A stretch of 54,688 nt of DNA, from positions 1 to 54,688 of the forward strand of contig CALXQW010000026.1 of assembly GCA_944390805.1 (NCBI GenBank), read 5' to 3'. The notes below the pieces were generated by a model, which was not told where the DNA came from, ran no database searches, and saw nothing but the letters and a program-made list of their open reading frames with translations. Each line of letters opens with the position of its first letter. Positions within the stretch are counted from its first letter, which is position 1. This document shows, piece after piece, positions 1-8,199 of the stretch. The stretch is from an uncultured Opitutales bacterium (GTDB taxonomy: Bacteria; Verrucomicrobiota; Verrucomicrobiia; Opitutales; Intestinicryptomonadaceae). The position numbers and the translations under genes are program-made.

Positions 1-206
1 CGGTGGCGCTCTTCCTGCTTGGCACAGGTGTGATTATAGACTTCTCTTTGGTGTTCCTTGTAGGTATTGTAGTTGGCACTTATTCCTCTATATTTATCGC
101 AACTCCAATATTCTTCTGGTGGCACAAAGGCGCCAGAGAGAAGGCGGAAAGCCGCGAGGAAATCAAGCGCGACTGGATGGAAGAACCCCAGAAAAAGAAG
201 GCTTAA
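1..206 (+). CDS. secF: Protein-export membrane protein SecF / SecDF, C-terminal fragment
   Basis: Only the last 68 or so codons lie in the window; the gene starts upstream of base 1. The visible part has a hydrophobic run ending in VGIVVGTYSSIFIATPI followed by FWWHKG and a short charged tail. This matches the last transmembrane segment and cytoplasmic end of SecF, which with SecD uses the proton gradient to help SecYEG translocate proteins. A fused SecDF is equally possible because the N-terminal part is not visible. A strong terminator follows. Family assignment rests on the GTYSSIFIA-type motif. Confidence 0.82.
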   Translation, partial: VALFLLGTGVIIDFSLVFLVGIVVGTYSSIFIATPIFFWWHKGAREKAESREEIKRDWMEEPQKKKA

Positions 207-248
207 ATTTTTTGGATTCGGCCTTTTGCCGGGCAAAAGCAAAACAAA

Positions 249-277
249 GAAGCCCCCATTCAAAGGGGGCTTCTTTT
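249..277 (+). terminator. Rho-independent terminator after secF
   Basis: A 9-bp perfect stem (GAAGCCCCC / GGGGGCTTC, loop of 7) is followed directly by a T run. A smaller hairpin (CTTTTGC at 224-230 with GCAAAAG at 234-240) lies just before it without its own T run. Confidence 0.85.
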
Positions 278-574
278 GTGTTAATTCTCTGAGCACAAAG
301 GCTAAAAATGGCTCTTGGAATTTATCCATATATTTTTGGGATATTGTCTAACAGAGCTGTAATTAGGCGTAGATATAAAACGATATAACTACGTCAAATA
401 TTTATGGAGCCATCTAATTTATGCCATAATGTGGCCAAGTTTTTTCGCCTGTTCTGGTATGAGAAAATATCGGTGCGCAATGAGGGCGGAATTTATAAAG
501 AAAATTTTTAACGCAAAGGGTAGGGGAAATATCTGAGTAGAGAACATCAAAACTTCTAAAAATAAGATAGTTTC
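278..574. other. Intergenic stretch with no recognised gene
   Basis: This AT-rich stretch lies between the secF terminator and the stop codon of the minus-strand rsmG. I see no tRNA, no credible ORF and no strong hairpin. It probably holds the end of the minus-strand rsmG transcript, but no clear terminator is visible. Confidence 0.5.
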
Positions 575-1228
575 TTACCTTGCAATTTTCAATACGTCCG
601 AGAGTGCAAAATGCATAAGGTTTTTGCCAGAGAAACGCTCGTCTGCAAAGAGCTTTTCCAAGTCCATAATTTTTGTCGGGCGGACATTCTTTTGAGAGAA
701 CTCAGGTTCAAGTTCCCCGCCCTTAAAATAGATTACTCCGTTTTCAAGCGAACCTTTTTTGCCGCGTACGAGTTTTCTTGCCGCAAAGGAAAAAAACTGC
801 GGAAGCGCGCATACGGAGCGCCCGAGTGCGTAGTCGAAATAGTCTTTCTGCTCCTCAAGCCTTGCATGCAAGGCGCTTGCATTTTTCAGCCCAAGAGATT
901 TTACCATCTCAGCTACTGCGGCAATTTTTCTGCCCACGCCGTCAAACATGAAAATCTGAGCCTGCGGCCAAAGTATAGCCGCAACTATGCCCGGAAGCCC
1001 TCCTCCTGTTCCTACATCCGCTATGCGCGCGCCGCTTGCGGGGCTAAAGAACTCCCCAAGAGCGGCACAAAATGCAACATGCCTGTATTCAACATCCTCC
1101 ATATCCTTGCGCGATATTAGGTTTACCTTTGCGTTTTGCTCGCGCAAAAGTTCGGCAAACTCAAGCAGCTTTTGGCGCTTTTGTCCGTCTATGCTTGGCA
1201 GCCTTGCAAAGGGGTCTTGTTCGGGCAT
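575..1228 (-). CDS. rsmG: 16S rRNA (guanine(527)-N7)-methyltransferase RsmG (GidB)
   Basis: RsmG uses S-adenosylmethionine to methylate N7 of G527 in 16S rRNA, in the cytoplasm. The 217-residue length fits the family. The SAM-binding motif reads VADVGTGGGLPGIVAAI, followed by the acidic end of strand 2 (FMFDGVGRK) and the N-terminal KLLEFAELLREQNAKVNLIS segment typical of GidB. It lies 8 bp downstream of ndk in the same minus-strand run, so co-transcription is likely. Nothing is truncated. The identification is firm from the motifs. Confidence 0.95.
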   Translation of the reverse strand: MPEQDPFARLPSIDGQKRQKLLEFAELLREQNAKVNLISRKDMEDVEYRHVAFCAALGEFFSPASGARIADVGTGGGLPGIVAAILWPQAQIFMFDGVGRKIAAVAEMVKSLGLKNASALHARLEEQKDYFDYALGRSVCALPQFFSFAARKLVRGKKGSLENGVIYFKGGELEPEFSQKNVRPTKIMDLEKLFADERFSGKNLMHFALSDVLKIAR

Positions 1229-1236
1229 GGGAAATA

Positions 1237-1653
1237 TTAGAATAGCTCGTCAGGCTTAAAGAAGCGGGCAATTTCTATTTTGGCGTTTTCCTCGCTGTCG
1301 GAGGCATGCACTATATTTTCGCGCTGATTCAGCCCAAAATCTCCCCTAACGGTTCCAGCAGGCGCCTGGGCGCTGTTTGTGGGACCTATTATGTTGCGGA
1401 CTCTCAATACTGCTTCGTCTCCCTCCAGAACCATAAGTATAACACTCCTGCGGCGCATAAAGTCCAAAAGCGGCGGATAGTAGGGCTTGCCCACTATGTG
1501 CGCGTAGTGTTCCTCCAGTATGGATTCATCCAGCTTGGCCATCTTGCAGGCAACTATGTCAAGTCCGGCGTTTTGAAACCTTTGTATCACCGTGCCGACA
1601 AGCTTCTTTTCCATGCAGTCGGGCTTTAGTATTATTAGAGTCCTTTGTGTCAT
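1237..1653 (-). CDS. ndk: Nucleoside diphosphate kinase
   Basis: Ndk transfers the gamma phosphate of ATP to nucleoside diphosphates through a phosphohistidine. From the chosen start (MTQRTLIILKPD) the protein is 138 residues, the normal length. Visible motifs are TLIILKPD at the N-terminus, RNIIGPTNSAQAPAGTVRGD, and NIVHASDS with catalytic His116. The reading frame is open further upstream to 1722, but those 23 residues have no counterpart in Ndk and would run into the end of the glycerate kinase gene, so the ATG at 1653 is preferred. It sits between glycerate kinase and rsmG in one minus-strand run. Confidence 0.96.
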   Translation of the reverse strand: MTQRTLIILKPDCMEKKLVGTVIQRFQNAGLDIVACKMAKLDESILEEHYAHIVGKPYYPPLLDFMRRRSVILMVLEGDEAVLRVRNIIGPTNSAQAPAGTVRGDFGLNQRENIVHASDSEENAKIEIARFFKPDELF

Positions 1654-1687
1654 ATTTCTTTCAAGATTGTTTGGCGTTGTTCCAAAG

Positions 1688-2905
1688 TCAAGTTTTGCTT
1701 GTACAATTAAAGGCTCCTGCAAGGCGCGCGCTCTCTGTGGCGAACTTTAGATTTGCCAGCGCCTGATGCCTTTCCATGGCGGATTTATCGGGCATAGATT
1801 TGGGTGCTGTCTCAAATATGAAGTTGAAATATCCAGAAAGTTCTTTCTTTGCGGACTCGTCTAGTCTGCCGCAAAATAAAATAGTGCGTATTCCCGAATT
1901 AGACGCCCTTGCAAGTTTTGCCGCTTCAACAGGCAGTTTGCCCTGGAGGCTTTGATAGTCTGCCTTGCCCTCTGCGGTTATCATTATATCCGCGTCAGAG
2001 CATTTTCTTGCAAAATTTTGGGCTTCCAAAACAGCTGTCGCTCCGCTTTTAATGTCTGCCCCAAGCGCGCATACAAGCCCAAATGCAAATCCTCCAGCGG
2101 CTCCTGCGCCTTCAAAATTTGCAGGATTCAACGCGCAGGTTTTTCCGTACATATTCAGATACTTAGCGTAATGTCCGGGGCGTTTTGAAAGGAAGAATTT
2201 GCGCATTGTATCGGCATAGACTTCCATTCCAGATTCCAACTTTTTCTTATCGCTTTCTGATGCGCCCTTTTGGCCTGAAAAGAGCATAGCCGCGCCGTTT
2301 GGGCCAAGAAGCGGACATCTTACATCGCAGAGAAGCTCAAAGTCGGCAGAGAGTATATTTTCACTAACTTTATCTCGGCATACCGCACATACCTTTCCTA
2401 AGTTCTCAGCGCCGAACGATGTTATCTTTTTATTGTCCTTATCGAGAAAGGTAAATCCGAGAGCCGCAAGAGCTCCCATCGCTCCGTCATTTGTTGCAGA
2501 TCCTCCGACACATATGCTTACCTTTCGTGCCCCTGCCTCTATAGCCGCCTTCATCTGCATGCCGGTGCCATATGTGCTCGCCTTCATTATATTGCGCTTG
2601 TCCCTGTCTATGAGGGTAAGCCCAGATGTCTTTGCAAGTTCTATTAATGCGCGGCCCGGAGCAGATGCGTATGGGGCGCGTATGCTATTTCCCATGGAGT
2701 TGCGCGCAGAAGAAAATTTCTCCTCCATGCAAAGAATGTCTTTTAGGGCTTCAAGAGCTCCTTCTCCGCCGTCGGTAACGGATATTTTCTCGAATTGCAA
2801 AGCTGTATCTTTTAGGTTTTCAGCTATGCAAGCTTCAAGCGCGCATGAAATTTCTGTAGACGAAAGCGAACCTTTAAAAGAATCCGGCGCAATGACTATC
2901 TTCAT
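1688..2905 (-). CDS. Glycerate kinase (GlxK/GarK family, PF02595)
   Basis: Glycerate kinase phosphorylates D-glycerate, usually to 2-phosphoglycerate in this family. The 405-residue protein opens with MKIVIAPDSFKGSLSS, continues with SVTDGGEGALEAL, and has the glycine-rich VGGSATNDGAMGALAALGF near residue 130. These are hallmark motifs of the two-domain GlxK/GarK family. The C-terminal part contains TAEGKADYQSLQGKLP. It lies 39 bp downstream of thiE and just upstream of ndk. Glycerate could come from serine or glyoxylate metabolism; a class V aminotransferase that might serve such a route lies far away at 48008-49102. That link is inference only. Confidence 0.93.
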   Translation of the reverse strand: MKIVIAPDSFKGSLSSTEISCALEACIAENLKDTALQFEKISVTDGGEGALEALKDILCMEEKFSSARNSMGNSIRAPYASAPGRALIELAKTSGLTLIDRDKRNIMKASTYGTGMQMKAAIEAGARKVSICVGGSATNDGAMGALAALGFTFLDKDNKKITSFGAENLGKVCAVCRDKVSENILSADFELLCDVRCPLLGPNGAAMLFSGQKGASESDKKKLESGMEVYADTMRKFFLSKRPGHYAKYLNMYGKTCALNPANFEGAGAAGGFAFGLVCALGADIKSGATAVLEAQNFARKCSDADIMITAEGKADYQSLQGKLPVEAAKLARASNSGIRTILFCGRLDESAKKELSGYFNFIFETAPKSMPDKSAMERHQALANLKFATESARLAGAFNCTSKT

Positions 2906-2944
2906 AAAATCGCCTTACGTATTTTCCCATGCGGCAAAGTATAT

Positions 2945-3628
2945 TCAAGCGCTGGCGCCTTTTAGATTCAAGAAATCCCGAGTTAGACTCCGAACTGTTT
3001 CGGCGCTGTCGGGCTTTACAAGTACGTCGGATACAACAACTATGCGCTCCGCGCCGGCCTTTGCCACGCTTTCAAGCGTATTTGAATTTATTCCCCCTAT
3101 TGCAAACCATGGCAGTTTTGGCTTCATTAAGGAAACTTTCTCAACGAGGCTAAGACCCACGGGCTTGCGTCCGGGTTTTGTCTGCGTGGCAAATACCGGG
3201 CCTACGGCAAAATAGTCGAGAACATCTGCCATGGCGTCGGCGCTTTGCGCTTCAATAAGGGAGTGGGTGGAAAGTCCCAATGCTTTGTCGTATCCAAGCT
3301 GCATGCGCGCCTTGTAGGGGGGGATATCGTCTTGGCCTATGTGCAGGCCTATATTTGGGCCGTCGAGCGATGCGGCAAGCTCAAGGTCGTCATTTATCAC
3401 AAATATCGGGGCATTTTTCGCCCTAAACATAGGCAGTAGTGAAAGGGCAATCTGGCGTCTCTGGCAGGAGGTTTCCTTCTTTGCGCGCAACTGCACAATC
3501 TTTGCGCCGCCTTCTATCAGCTGCCTGCATTTATCGGCGAGCCTTTCCCGCGGCACATATCCTGTATCCAGAATTGCGTAAAATGGAGCTTGCCTAAATT
3601 TTTCCGAAAACCTTGGAAATTTCTCCAT
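2945..3628 (-). CDS. thiE: Thiamine-phosphate synthase ThiE
   Basis: ThiE joins the thiazole phosphate carboxylate and HMP pyrophosphate to give thiamine phosphate. The TIM-barrel motifs are clear: IVQLRAK, FVINDDLELAASLDGPNIGLHIGQDD, DYFAVGPVFATQTKPG and WFAIGGIN. The ATG at 3628 follows the stop of the upstream AmaP-like gene by one base and has GAGGA about 11 nt upstream. An in-frame TTG at 3646 would add six residues and overlap that gene. thiC, for the pyrimidine branch, lies separately at 41004. No TPP riboswitch is visible upstream. Confidence 0.94.
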   Translation of the reverse strand: MEKFPRFSEKFRQAPFYAILDTGYVPRERLADKCRQLIEGGAKIVQLRAKKETSCQRRQIALSLLPMFRAKNAPIFVINDDLELAASLDGPNIGLHIGQDDIPPYKARMQLGYDKALGLSTHSLIEAQSADAMADVLDYFAVGPVFATQTKPGRKPVGLSLVEKVSLMKPKLPWFAIGGINSNTLESVAKAGAERIVVVSDVLVKPDSAETVRSLTRDFLNLKGASA

Positions 3629-3629
3629 A

Positions 3630-4907
3630 TTACTTTTTGTCCTCAACCTGGTATTCGTCTATATTCACCGCAGGTTCCTGGCGCATGGAGGCCGCGTTGC
3701 CTGCGCCCGATTCTATTCTTCTGTACATCGGCTTATGTATAAGCCCCCTAAATTCAAGAATCTTAACATTCACCCCGCCGAGCTTCTCAACCCCCAGATG
3801 TTCCCTGAAGGCAATCGTAAGAGAGTTTTGCAGCTTGTATGAAATTTCGGCAAGGCTCTGGCCAGCTTCAAGCACAAGAGATACGTCAACGCACAGCCGC
3901 CCTCTGCGAGAGTAAATTTTTACATCCGGCTTATTCATTGCGCCTATCCCATAACAGACACTTTCCGCAAGGGAGTTCATCGCCGCTCTTGTAACTTCAA
4001 CTTTTCCTATTCCGCTCTTGAAGAGCCTTACAGGCGCAAAGCGCAAGTATAGCCTTCTTGCCAGCCATAGTAGAAGTATTATTACTACTATTCCCGCAAA
4101 TATCTCAAAGGCGTGCGGCTGAGAAAGCAGAATTTTGAAGAACTTTATAGTCTCTACGGAAAAGTCATAACAGGCGTTGAGAAAATCTGAGACCATGTGT
4201 GCTGCGCGTTCCGCTCCGCTTAGAGTAGAAGGATCCACCGCTGCTGCCGCATCCGGAGCATTCAAGCTTGCATCTGCCATAGGCTGTGCTGTTGTGGAGA
4301 TTGTTTCTGCTATATTCTGGCTTGCTGCGGGTTCGGCAGCCTGTACAGCTTGCGCCGCCTGTGCCGTGCCTTGTGCTGCAGCATCGGCCCCAGCCCCGCC
4401 GGTTTGGATATTAGAAAGCTGCTCGGCAGCCTGACGCGCCGTTTCTGCAGCTTCTTGAACAGTGTTTTTTGCGGCTTCGTCGGCTGCTGCTGTTTGCGCT
4501 GCTTGCGCAGCGCCTGTCGTACTGGCTATATCTGCGCTTTTTGCGGTAGATTCTGCAATATTTGCGCTATTTTGACTTACGGCGGCATCTACGCTTTGCG
4601 AGAGCTCTTTTGCCGCCTCTTTAAGTGAATCTGCTCCAGTCTGAACTGCGGATTCTGCCTGCGGCTGTGCCGCGGCTGCCGCCGACTGGCCTACATTGGC
4701 CGCAGCTGCTGTGCTATCTAAAGTTTGAGCGTTCTGCGCTGTTTGAGCAGCGCTATTTGCCGCCTGCGCAATTTCTTGAGAAGTGTTTTGCTCTTCGCCG
4801 TTCATGGGTATCTTTGCTTGTGTGCTGCTATTAAAATTTTCGTTAAATTGTTTTTCAAGATTAATGTTCGTGAGAAAGCTCATCGGGCCAGGGACGGGTG
4901 TGCCCAT
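3630..4907 (-). CDS. Asp23/AmaP-like membrane-anchored protein with long Ala/Gln-rich N-terminus
   Basis: The gene encodes up to 425 residues in three parts. Residues about 40-225 are low complexity and rich in Ala, Gln, Ser and Thr. Residues about 267-288 form one hydrophobic transmembrane segment (FAGIVVIILLLWLA). Residues about 299-387 resemble the Asp23/Gls24 fold of alkaline-shock anchor AmaP (GKVEVTRAAMNSLAESV, then LCVDVSLVLEAGQSLAEISY). The start is uncertain. ATG 4907 overlaps the end of ubiD, ATG 4883 also overlaps, and ATG 4805 avoids overlap; none has a strong ribosome-binding site. No separate Asp23 partner is seen nearby. Function is unknown; an envelope-stress or anchoring role is inferred from the family only. 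Confidence 0.7.
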   Translation of the reverse strand: MGTPVPGPMSFLTNINLEKQFNENFNSSTQAKIPMNGEEQNTSQEIAQAANSAAQTAQNAQTLDSTAAAANVGQSAAAAAQPQAESAVQTGADSLKEAAKELSQSVDAAVSQNSANIAESTAKSADIASTTGAAQAAQTAAADEAAKNTVQEAAETARQAAEQLSNIQTGGAGADAAAQGTAQAAQAVQAAEPAASQNIAETISTTAQPMADASLNAPDAAAAVDPSTLSGAERAAHMVSDFLNACYDFSVETIKFFKILLSQPHAFEIFAGIVVIILLLWLARRLYLRFAPVRLFKSGIGKVEVTRAAMNSLAESVCYGIGAMNKPDVKIYSRRGRLCVDVSLVLEAGQSLAEISYKLQNSLTIAFREHLGVEKLGGVNVKILEFRGLIHKPMYRRIESGAGNAASMRQEPAVNIDEYQVEDKK

Positions 4908-6627
4908 CGGCAGGAGTTTTCCTGCATGCGTCTATGAATATACTATTGCCAATTTTTACAATGTCCCTTGAAGGATCCACATTGTTAAAGACCTTCCAGA
5001 GCATTTTTGAAGAGTCTGTTATATCTATATTATCGTCGAACAGTACGGTAAATTTACGCGGTGAAAATTCCGCTTCGGATATGGCTCGTATTATATCTTT
5101 GCCCGCACGTGAACGCCTTTCTATGCTCAGGAGCAAAAACGCTCCTTCAGCGCGCATATTTACAATTCCTCCAAGTGCGGATTTCAAAGAGTCCATCTCC
5201 TTTTCCTCCAGAGGGCCAAGTTTTAAAGTATCGGCGTTTTTGCGTGGAGCCTCTCCGGCTATTGGGCGCGTTAAATCTACGCCTATCTTGGCCCCTGCAA
5301 GGGGAGTGGGGGCGGAATGGTCGAGCACGTCGAGTATACCCCTCGTTATAAGAGTATCTCTTTCAAAATCGAAATTCTTTGCAAGGAGCCCGGCTACGGC
5401 GCTTAAGTCCGACGGGTCAACATCGTCGTCAACAACGGCTATGCTCTTGCAAAAGCTCATCTGCCCTTGTCCCCATAGGCCGCTAATCAGTTTGCGGGCA
5501 TGCTCGGGGTACTCCTTCTTTATGGATACTATCGCCGAATTGTGGAACACGCCTTCCCAGGGCATAAAGTAGTCTTTTATCTCTGGAAATACACTTTGCA
5601 AAAGGGGAAGAAATATGCGCTCTGTCGCCTTTGCAAGATAGCAGTCTTCCATCGGCGGAGGCCCGACAAGAGTGGCGCAATAAACTGGAGCAAACTTCCG
5701 AGTTATAGCAGTTAGATGGAATACGGGGTAGTAATCCGCAAGGGAGTAATAGCCCGTATGGTCGCCAAAAGGACCTTCCATGCGCAGTTCATCTGGGTCT
5801 ACATAGCCCTCCAAGACAAATTCTGCGTCTGCTGGAACTTCCAAATCTACAGTTTTGCACTTTACCGTTCTTACGCCCTCCTTTGCAAAAAACCCCGCAA
5901 GGAGAAGCTCGTCTATTCCGCGCGGCAGCGGAGCCGTTGCCGCGTATATTACCGGGGCCGACGCCCCTATCGCGACCGCCACAGGCATGCGCTTCTTTGC
6001 CGATTTGTACTCGTGAAAGTAATGCGCGCCGTCCTTATGTATATGCCAGTGCATACCCGTAGTGTTTTTGTCGTAGATTTGCAGCCTGTACATACCCAGA
6101 TTCTGGGGGCCGCCATTTAGCGGTTTTGTGAATACAAGAGGCAATGTGACAAATCTGCCGGCGTCCTTAGGCCAGCATTTTAAAACGGGAAGATTTGTAA
6201 GGTCGATGTCGTCTCCAGTTTCTACAACCTCTTGGCAAGGCGCGGTTTTGCCGGAGAATTTTCTTGGACCTATCTTTGCAAGCGGAGCAAGCTTTCTTGC
6301 CAGGTGGAAAAATTCCGAAAACGACTTTGGCGCCGACAGCTTTGTAAGGGCCCTGATGCTCTCTTCCGCCTCCGCAAGACTCCCCACACCGAGCGCCTTT
6401 GAAATTCTCGAAAAACTCCCGAAGAGATTTGTAGCCACGGGGAATGGAGACCCCTTTACATTTTCGAAGAACAGAGCCTTCCCGCCGCCGGCGCTCTTTG
6501 ATTGTTCGTCGGTTATGCGGCTTATTTCAAGCTCTGGGTCCACCGTATCTCTAATGCGAATAAGTTCTCCGGATTCCTCAAGAACTTTAATGAACTTTTG
6601 AATGCCGCATATTTTCTCTTTGCTCAT
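4861..6627 (-). CDS. ubiD: UbiD-family decarboxylase, menaquinone branch (MqnL-like)
   Basis: UbiD enzymes use prenylated FMN made by UbiX to decarboxylate aromatic acids. In futalosine-pathway organisms a UbiD-type enzyme is predicted to act on prenylated dihydroxy-6-naphthoate. The 588-residue protein has the hallmark EGPFGDHTGYYSLADYYPVF and the upstream KCWPKDAGRFVTLPLVFT and GMYRLQIYDKNTTGMHWH motifs. The start chosen (MSKEKICGIQ) shares bases with the stop of ubiX in an ATGA overlap at 6624-6627, so translation is probably coupled. The frame stays open further upstream, but that is only the ubiX shadow. The substrate is inferred from the neighbouring ubiX, ubiA and mqn genes. Confidence 0.92.
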   Translation of the reverse strand: MSKEKICGIQKFIKVLEESGELIRIRDTVDPELEISRITDEQSKSAGGGKALFFENVKGSPFPVATNLFGSFSRISKALGVGSLAEAEESIRALTKLSAPKSFSEFFHLARKLAPLAKIGPRKFSGKTAPCQEVVETGDDIDLTNLPVLKCWPKDAGRFVTLPLVFTKPLNGGPQNLGMYRLQIYDKNTTGMHWHIHKDGAHYFHEYKSAKKRMPVAVAIGASAPVIYAATAPLPRGIDELLLAGFFAKEGVRTVKCKTVDLEVPADAEFVLEGYVDPDELRMEGPFGDHTGYYSLADYYPVFHLTAITRKFAPVYCATLVGPPPMEDCYLAKATERIFLPLLQSVFPEIKDYFMPWEGVFHNSAIVSIKKEYPEHARKLISGLWGQGQMSFCKSIAVVDDDVDPSDLSAVAGLLAKNFDFERDTLITRGILDVLDHSAPTPLAGAKIGVDLTRPIAGEAPRKNADTLKLGPLEEKEMDSLKSALGGIVNMRAEGAFLLLSIERRSRAGKDIIRAISEAEFSPRKFTVLFDDNIDITDSSKMLWKVFNNVDPSRDIVKIGNSIFIDACRKTPADGHTRPWPDELSHEH

Positions 6628-7226
6628 AATCCCCATTCCTTGACTAAATTCTGCTCTATGCCCGCGGCCGACAATATTCTTGCTACAACAAAGTCTATAA
6701 GATCCTGCGCAGTCGGGTTTTTCGTATGGTAAAACGCCGGGGACGGAGGCAATATGACCGCCCCGCACTGGGCAAGATACGCCATATTCCTCAGGTGCGA
6801 CGGCGCAAGCGGAGTTTCTCTCGGAACCAAAACCAAACGCCTCTTCATGCGCAGAGCCGTTTCTGCGGCTCGCAGAAACACATTGTCTGCAATTCCGTTT
6901 GCAAGTTTGCCGACGGAACTTACGGAGCATGGCGCAATTATTGCCGCGTCAAAACTGAAAGATCCGCTTGCCTGCGGGGCGGAGAAGTTGGAATTGTCGA
7001 AATGCTTGAAGTTTGCAAGATTCTCCTCTGGAAGGCCCGCGCGAGCCTTTAGGAGTTCCTCAAGGCTTGCGCAACCAAGCTCTGATTCCATAACGCTTTT
7101 TGCCGCCGCGCTTGCCGAACAATAAAGTTCCGCGCCCGTTGCCAATATATGTCTTGCCGTCTCAAACGCATATACCGCGCCCGACGCCCCGCTTACGCCC
7201 AACACATAACGTTTTATCTTTTGCAT
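6624..7226 (-). CDS. ubiX: Flavin prenyltransferase UbiX (MqnM-like)
   Basis: UbiX attaches a dimethylallyl group to FMN and supplies the prFMN cofactor to its UbiD partner, encoded directly downstream. The 200-residue protein has the N-terminal flavin-binding GVSGASGAVYAFETARHIL, the central SVSSVGKLANGIADNVFLRA, and VPRETPLAPSHLRNMAYLAQ. All three are diagnostic of UbiX/Pad1. It starts 1 bp after the stop of the ubiA-type gene and ends in an ATGA overlap with ubiD, so the three form one tight operon. Confidence 0.95.
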   Translation of the reverse strand: MQKIKRYVLGVSGASGAVYAFETARHILATGAELYCSASAAAKSVMESELGCASLEELLKARAGLPEENLANFKHFDNSNFSAPQASGSFSFDAAIIAPCSVSSVGKLANGIADNVFLRAAETALRMKRRLVLVPRETPLAPSHLRNMAYLAQCGAVILPPSPAFYHTKNPTAQDLIDFVVARILSAAGIEQNLVKEWGL

Positions 7227-7227
7227 C

Positions 7228-8091
7228 TCAGAATGTAATATTTATTATATTCAAAGCAAGAACCTCGAAAGACACAAGTACATTCATTTTAAAGAACACA
7301 AGTTCCGTCTTGGCGACTCCGCCCTTTGCGTACACGCAAAGCCCCGTTATATAGATGAAAGCCGCAATGAACGCGGCCGCGTAGAGGCTTGCTCCGCCGA
7401 AGTATGCCGCACATGCAAATAGGCACAGCGTGGACGCCGCAAAAGACGCGGCTGCAAAGAGCCTTGTTTTCTTTTTGCCGAATCTTGCCGGCACGGAGTG
7501 CAAGGAATTTTCCCTGTCGAACTGTTCGTCCTGAATAGCGTAGAGCAAATCGAAACCGCAGATTTGGAACAGGGCCGCCGCCGATAGAAATATTATCCCC
7601 CAAGACAAATTTCCGCATACGGCTATCCACGCGCCCAGCGGAGACATAGCAATAGCCGCTCCAAGCACCAGATGCGCCGCCGATGTAAACCGCTTTGTGT
7701 ATGAGTAGAAGAACAACCACGCTAGCGCCGGAAAAGAGAGCAAAAAACAGAGAAAGTTAAGCATGGCTGCCGCAAGCACAAATACCGCGCAGGATATTCC
7801 AACAAAGAGCGCCGCATCTTTTCTAGATATTTTTCCTGCGCATATGGGGCGGTTTTTTGTGCGAGGGTTTTTTGCGTCGAATTTTTCGTCTGCAATGCGG
7901 TTAAAACCCATAGCTGCCGAGCGCGCCGCAGTAAAAGCCAAAACCACCCACAATATGTCGTATATGTCAAATTGCGCGCCTCTGCCGTATGCCAGGCAGA
8001 GCGCCGACATTGCAAAAGGTAGCGCAAAGAGCGTATGGGCAATCTTGACCATATCCGCGTAGTCGGCGGCCTTTTTGAGTAAACTTGTCAT
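7228..8091 (-). CDS. mqnP: UbiA-family prenyltransferase (MqnP-like, menaquinone prenylation)
   Basis: This integral-membrane enzyme transfers a polyprenyl chain to an aromatic acceptor. The 287-residue protein has the two aspartate-rich motifs of the UbiA superfamily: NRIADEKFDAKNPRTKNRPI near residue 85 and LYAIQDEQFDRE near residue 185. Several hydrophobic helices lie between and after them. Its position at the head of the ubiA-ubiX-ubiD operon, divergent from the mqn operon, suggests prenylation of dihydroxy-6-naphthoate, as proposed for MqnP. The acceptor is inferred from context. The gene starts about 110 bp from mqnE across a divergent intergenic region. Confidence 0.9.
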   Translation of the reverse strand: MTSLLKKAADYADMVKIAHTLFALPFAMSALCLAYGRGAQFDIYDILWVVLAFTAARSAAMGFNRIADEKFDAKNPRTKNRPICAGKISRKDAALFVGISCAVFVLAAAMLNFLCFLLSFPALAWLFFYSYTKRFTSAAHLVLGAAIAMSPLGAWIAVCGNLSWGIIFLSAAALFQICGFDLLYAIQDEQFDRENSLHSVPARFGKKKTRLFAAASFAASTLCLFACAAYFGGASLYAAAFIAAFIYITGLCVYAKGGVAKTELVFFKMNVLVSFEVLALNIINITF

Positions 8092-8163
8092 ATTTTTATT
8101 TTTTCAGATGCTGATAGTTTTTTTCGTTCGGCGAGCGGGCGCAATCTAATTTTATCGGAAATG

Positions 8164-8194
8164 TTGACAAGCGGGGGGCATAGTGCCATCTAAT
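8164..8194 (+). promoter_or_regulatory. Possible promoter of the mqn operon
   Basis: TTGACA at 8164-8169 is a perfect -35 box. Candidate -10 boxes are CATCTA at 8187-8192 (spacer 17) and TCTAAT at 8189-8194 (spacer 19); neither is strong. If used, transcription would start at or just past the ATG at 8200, giving a leaderless or almost leaderless mqnE message. The imperfect repeat GCCATCTAATTGGC covers the same place. Confidence 0.35.
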
Positions 8195-8199
8195 TGGCG

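Noticed and set aside
407..417. GCCATCTAATT shared with the mqn promoter region near 8186
   Set aside because: An 11-base match in AT-rich DNA with no similar flanks; treated as chance.
4898..5572. 224-codon plus-strand frame inside ubiD
   Set aside because: It is antisense to the conserved C-terminal half of ubiD and has no protein-like motif.
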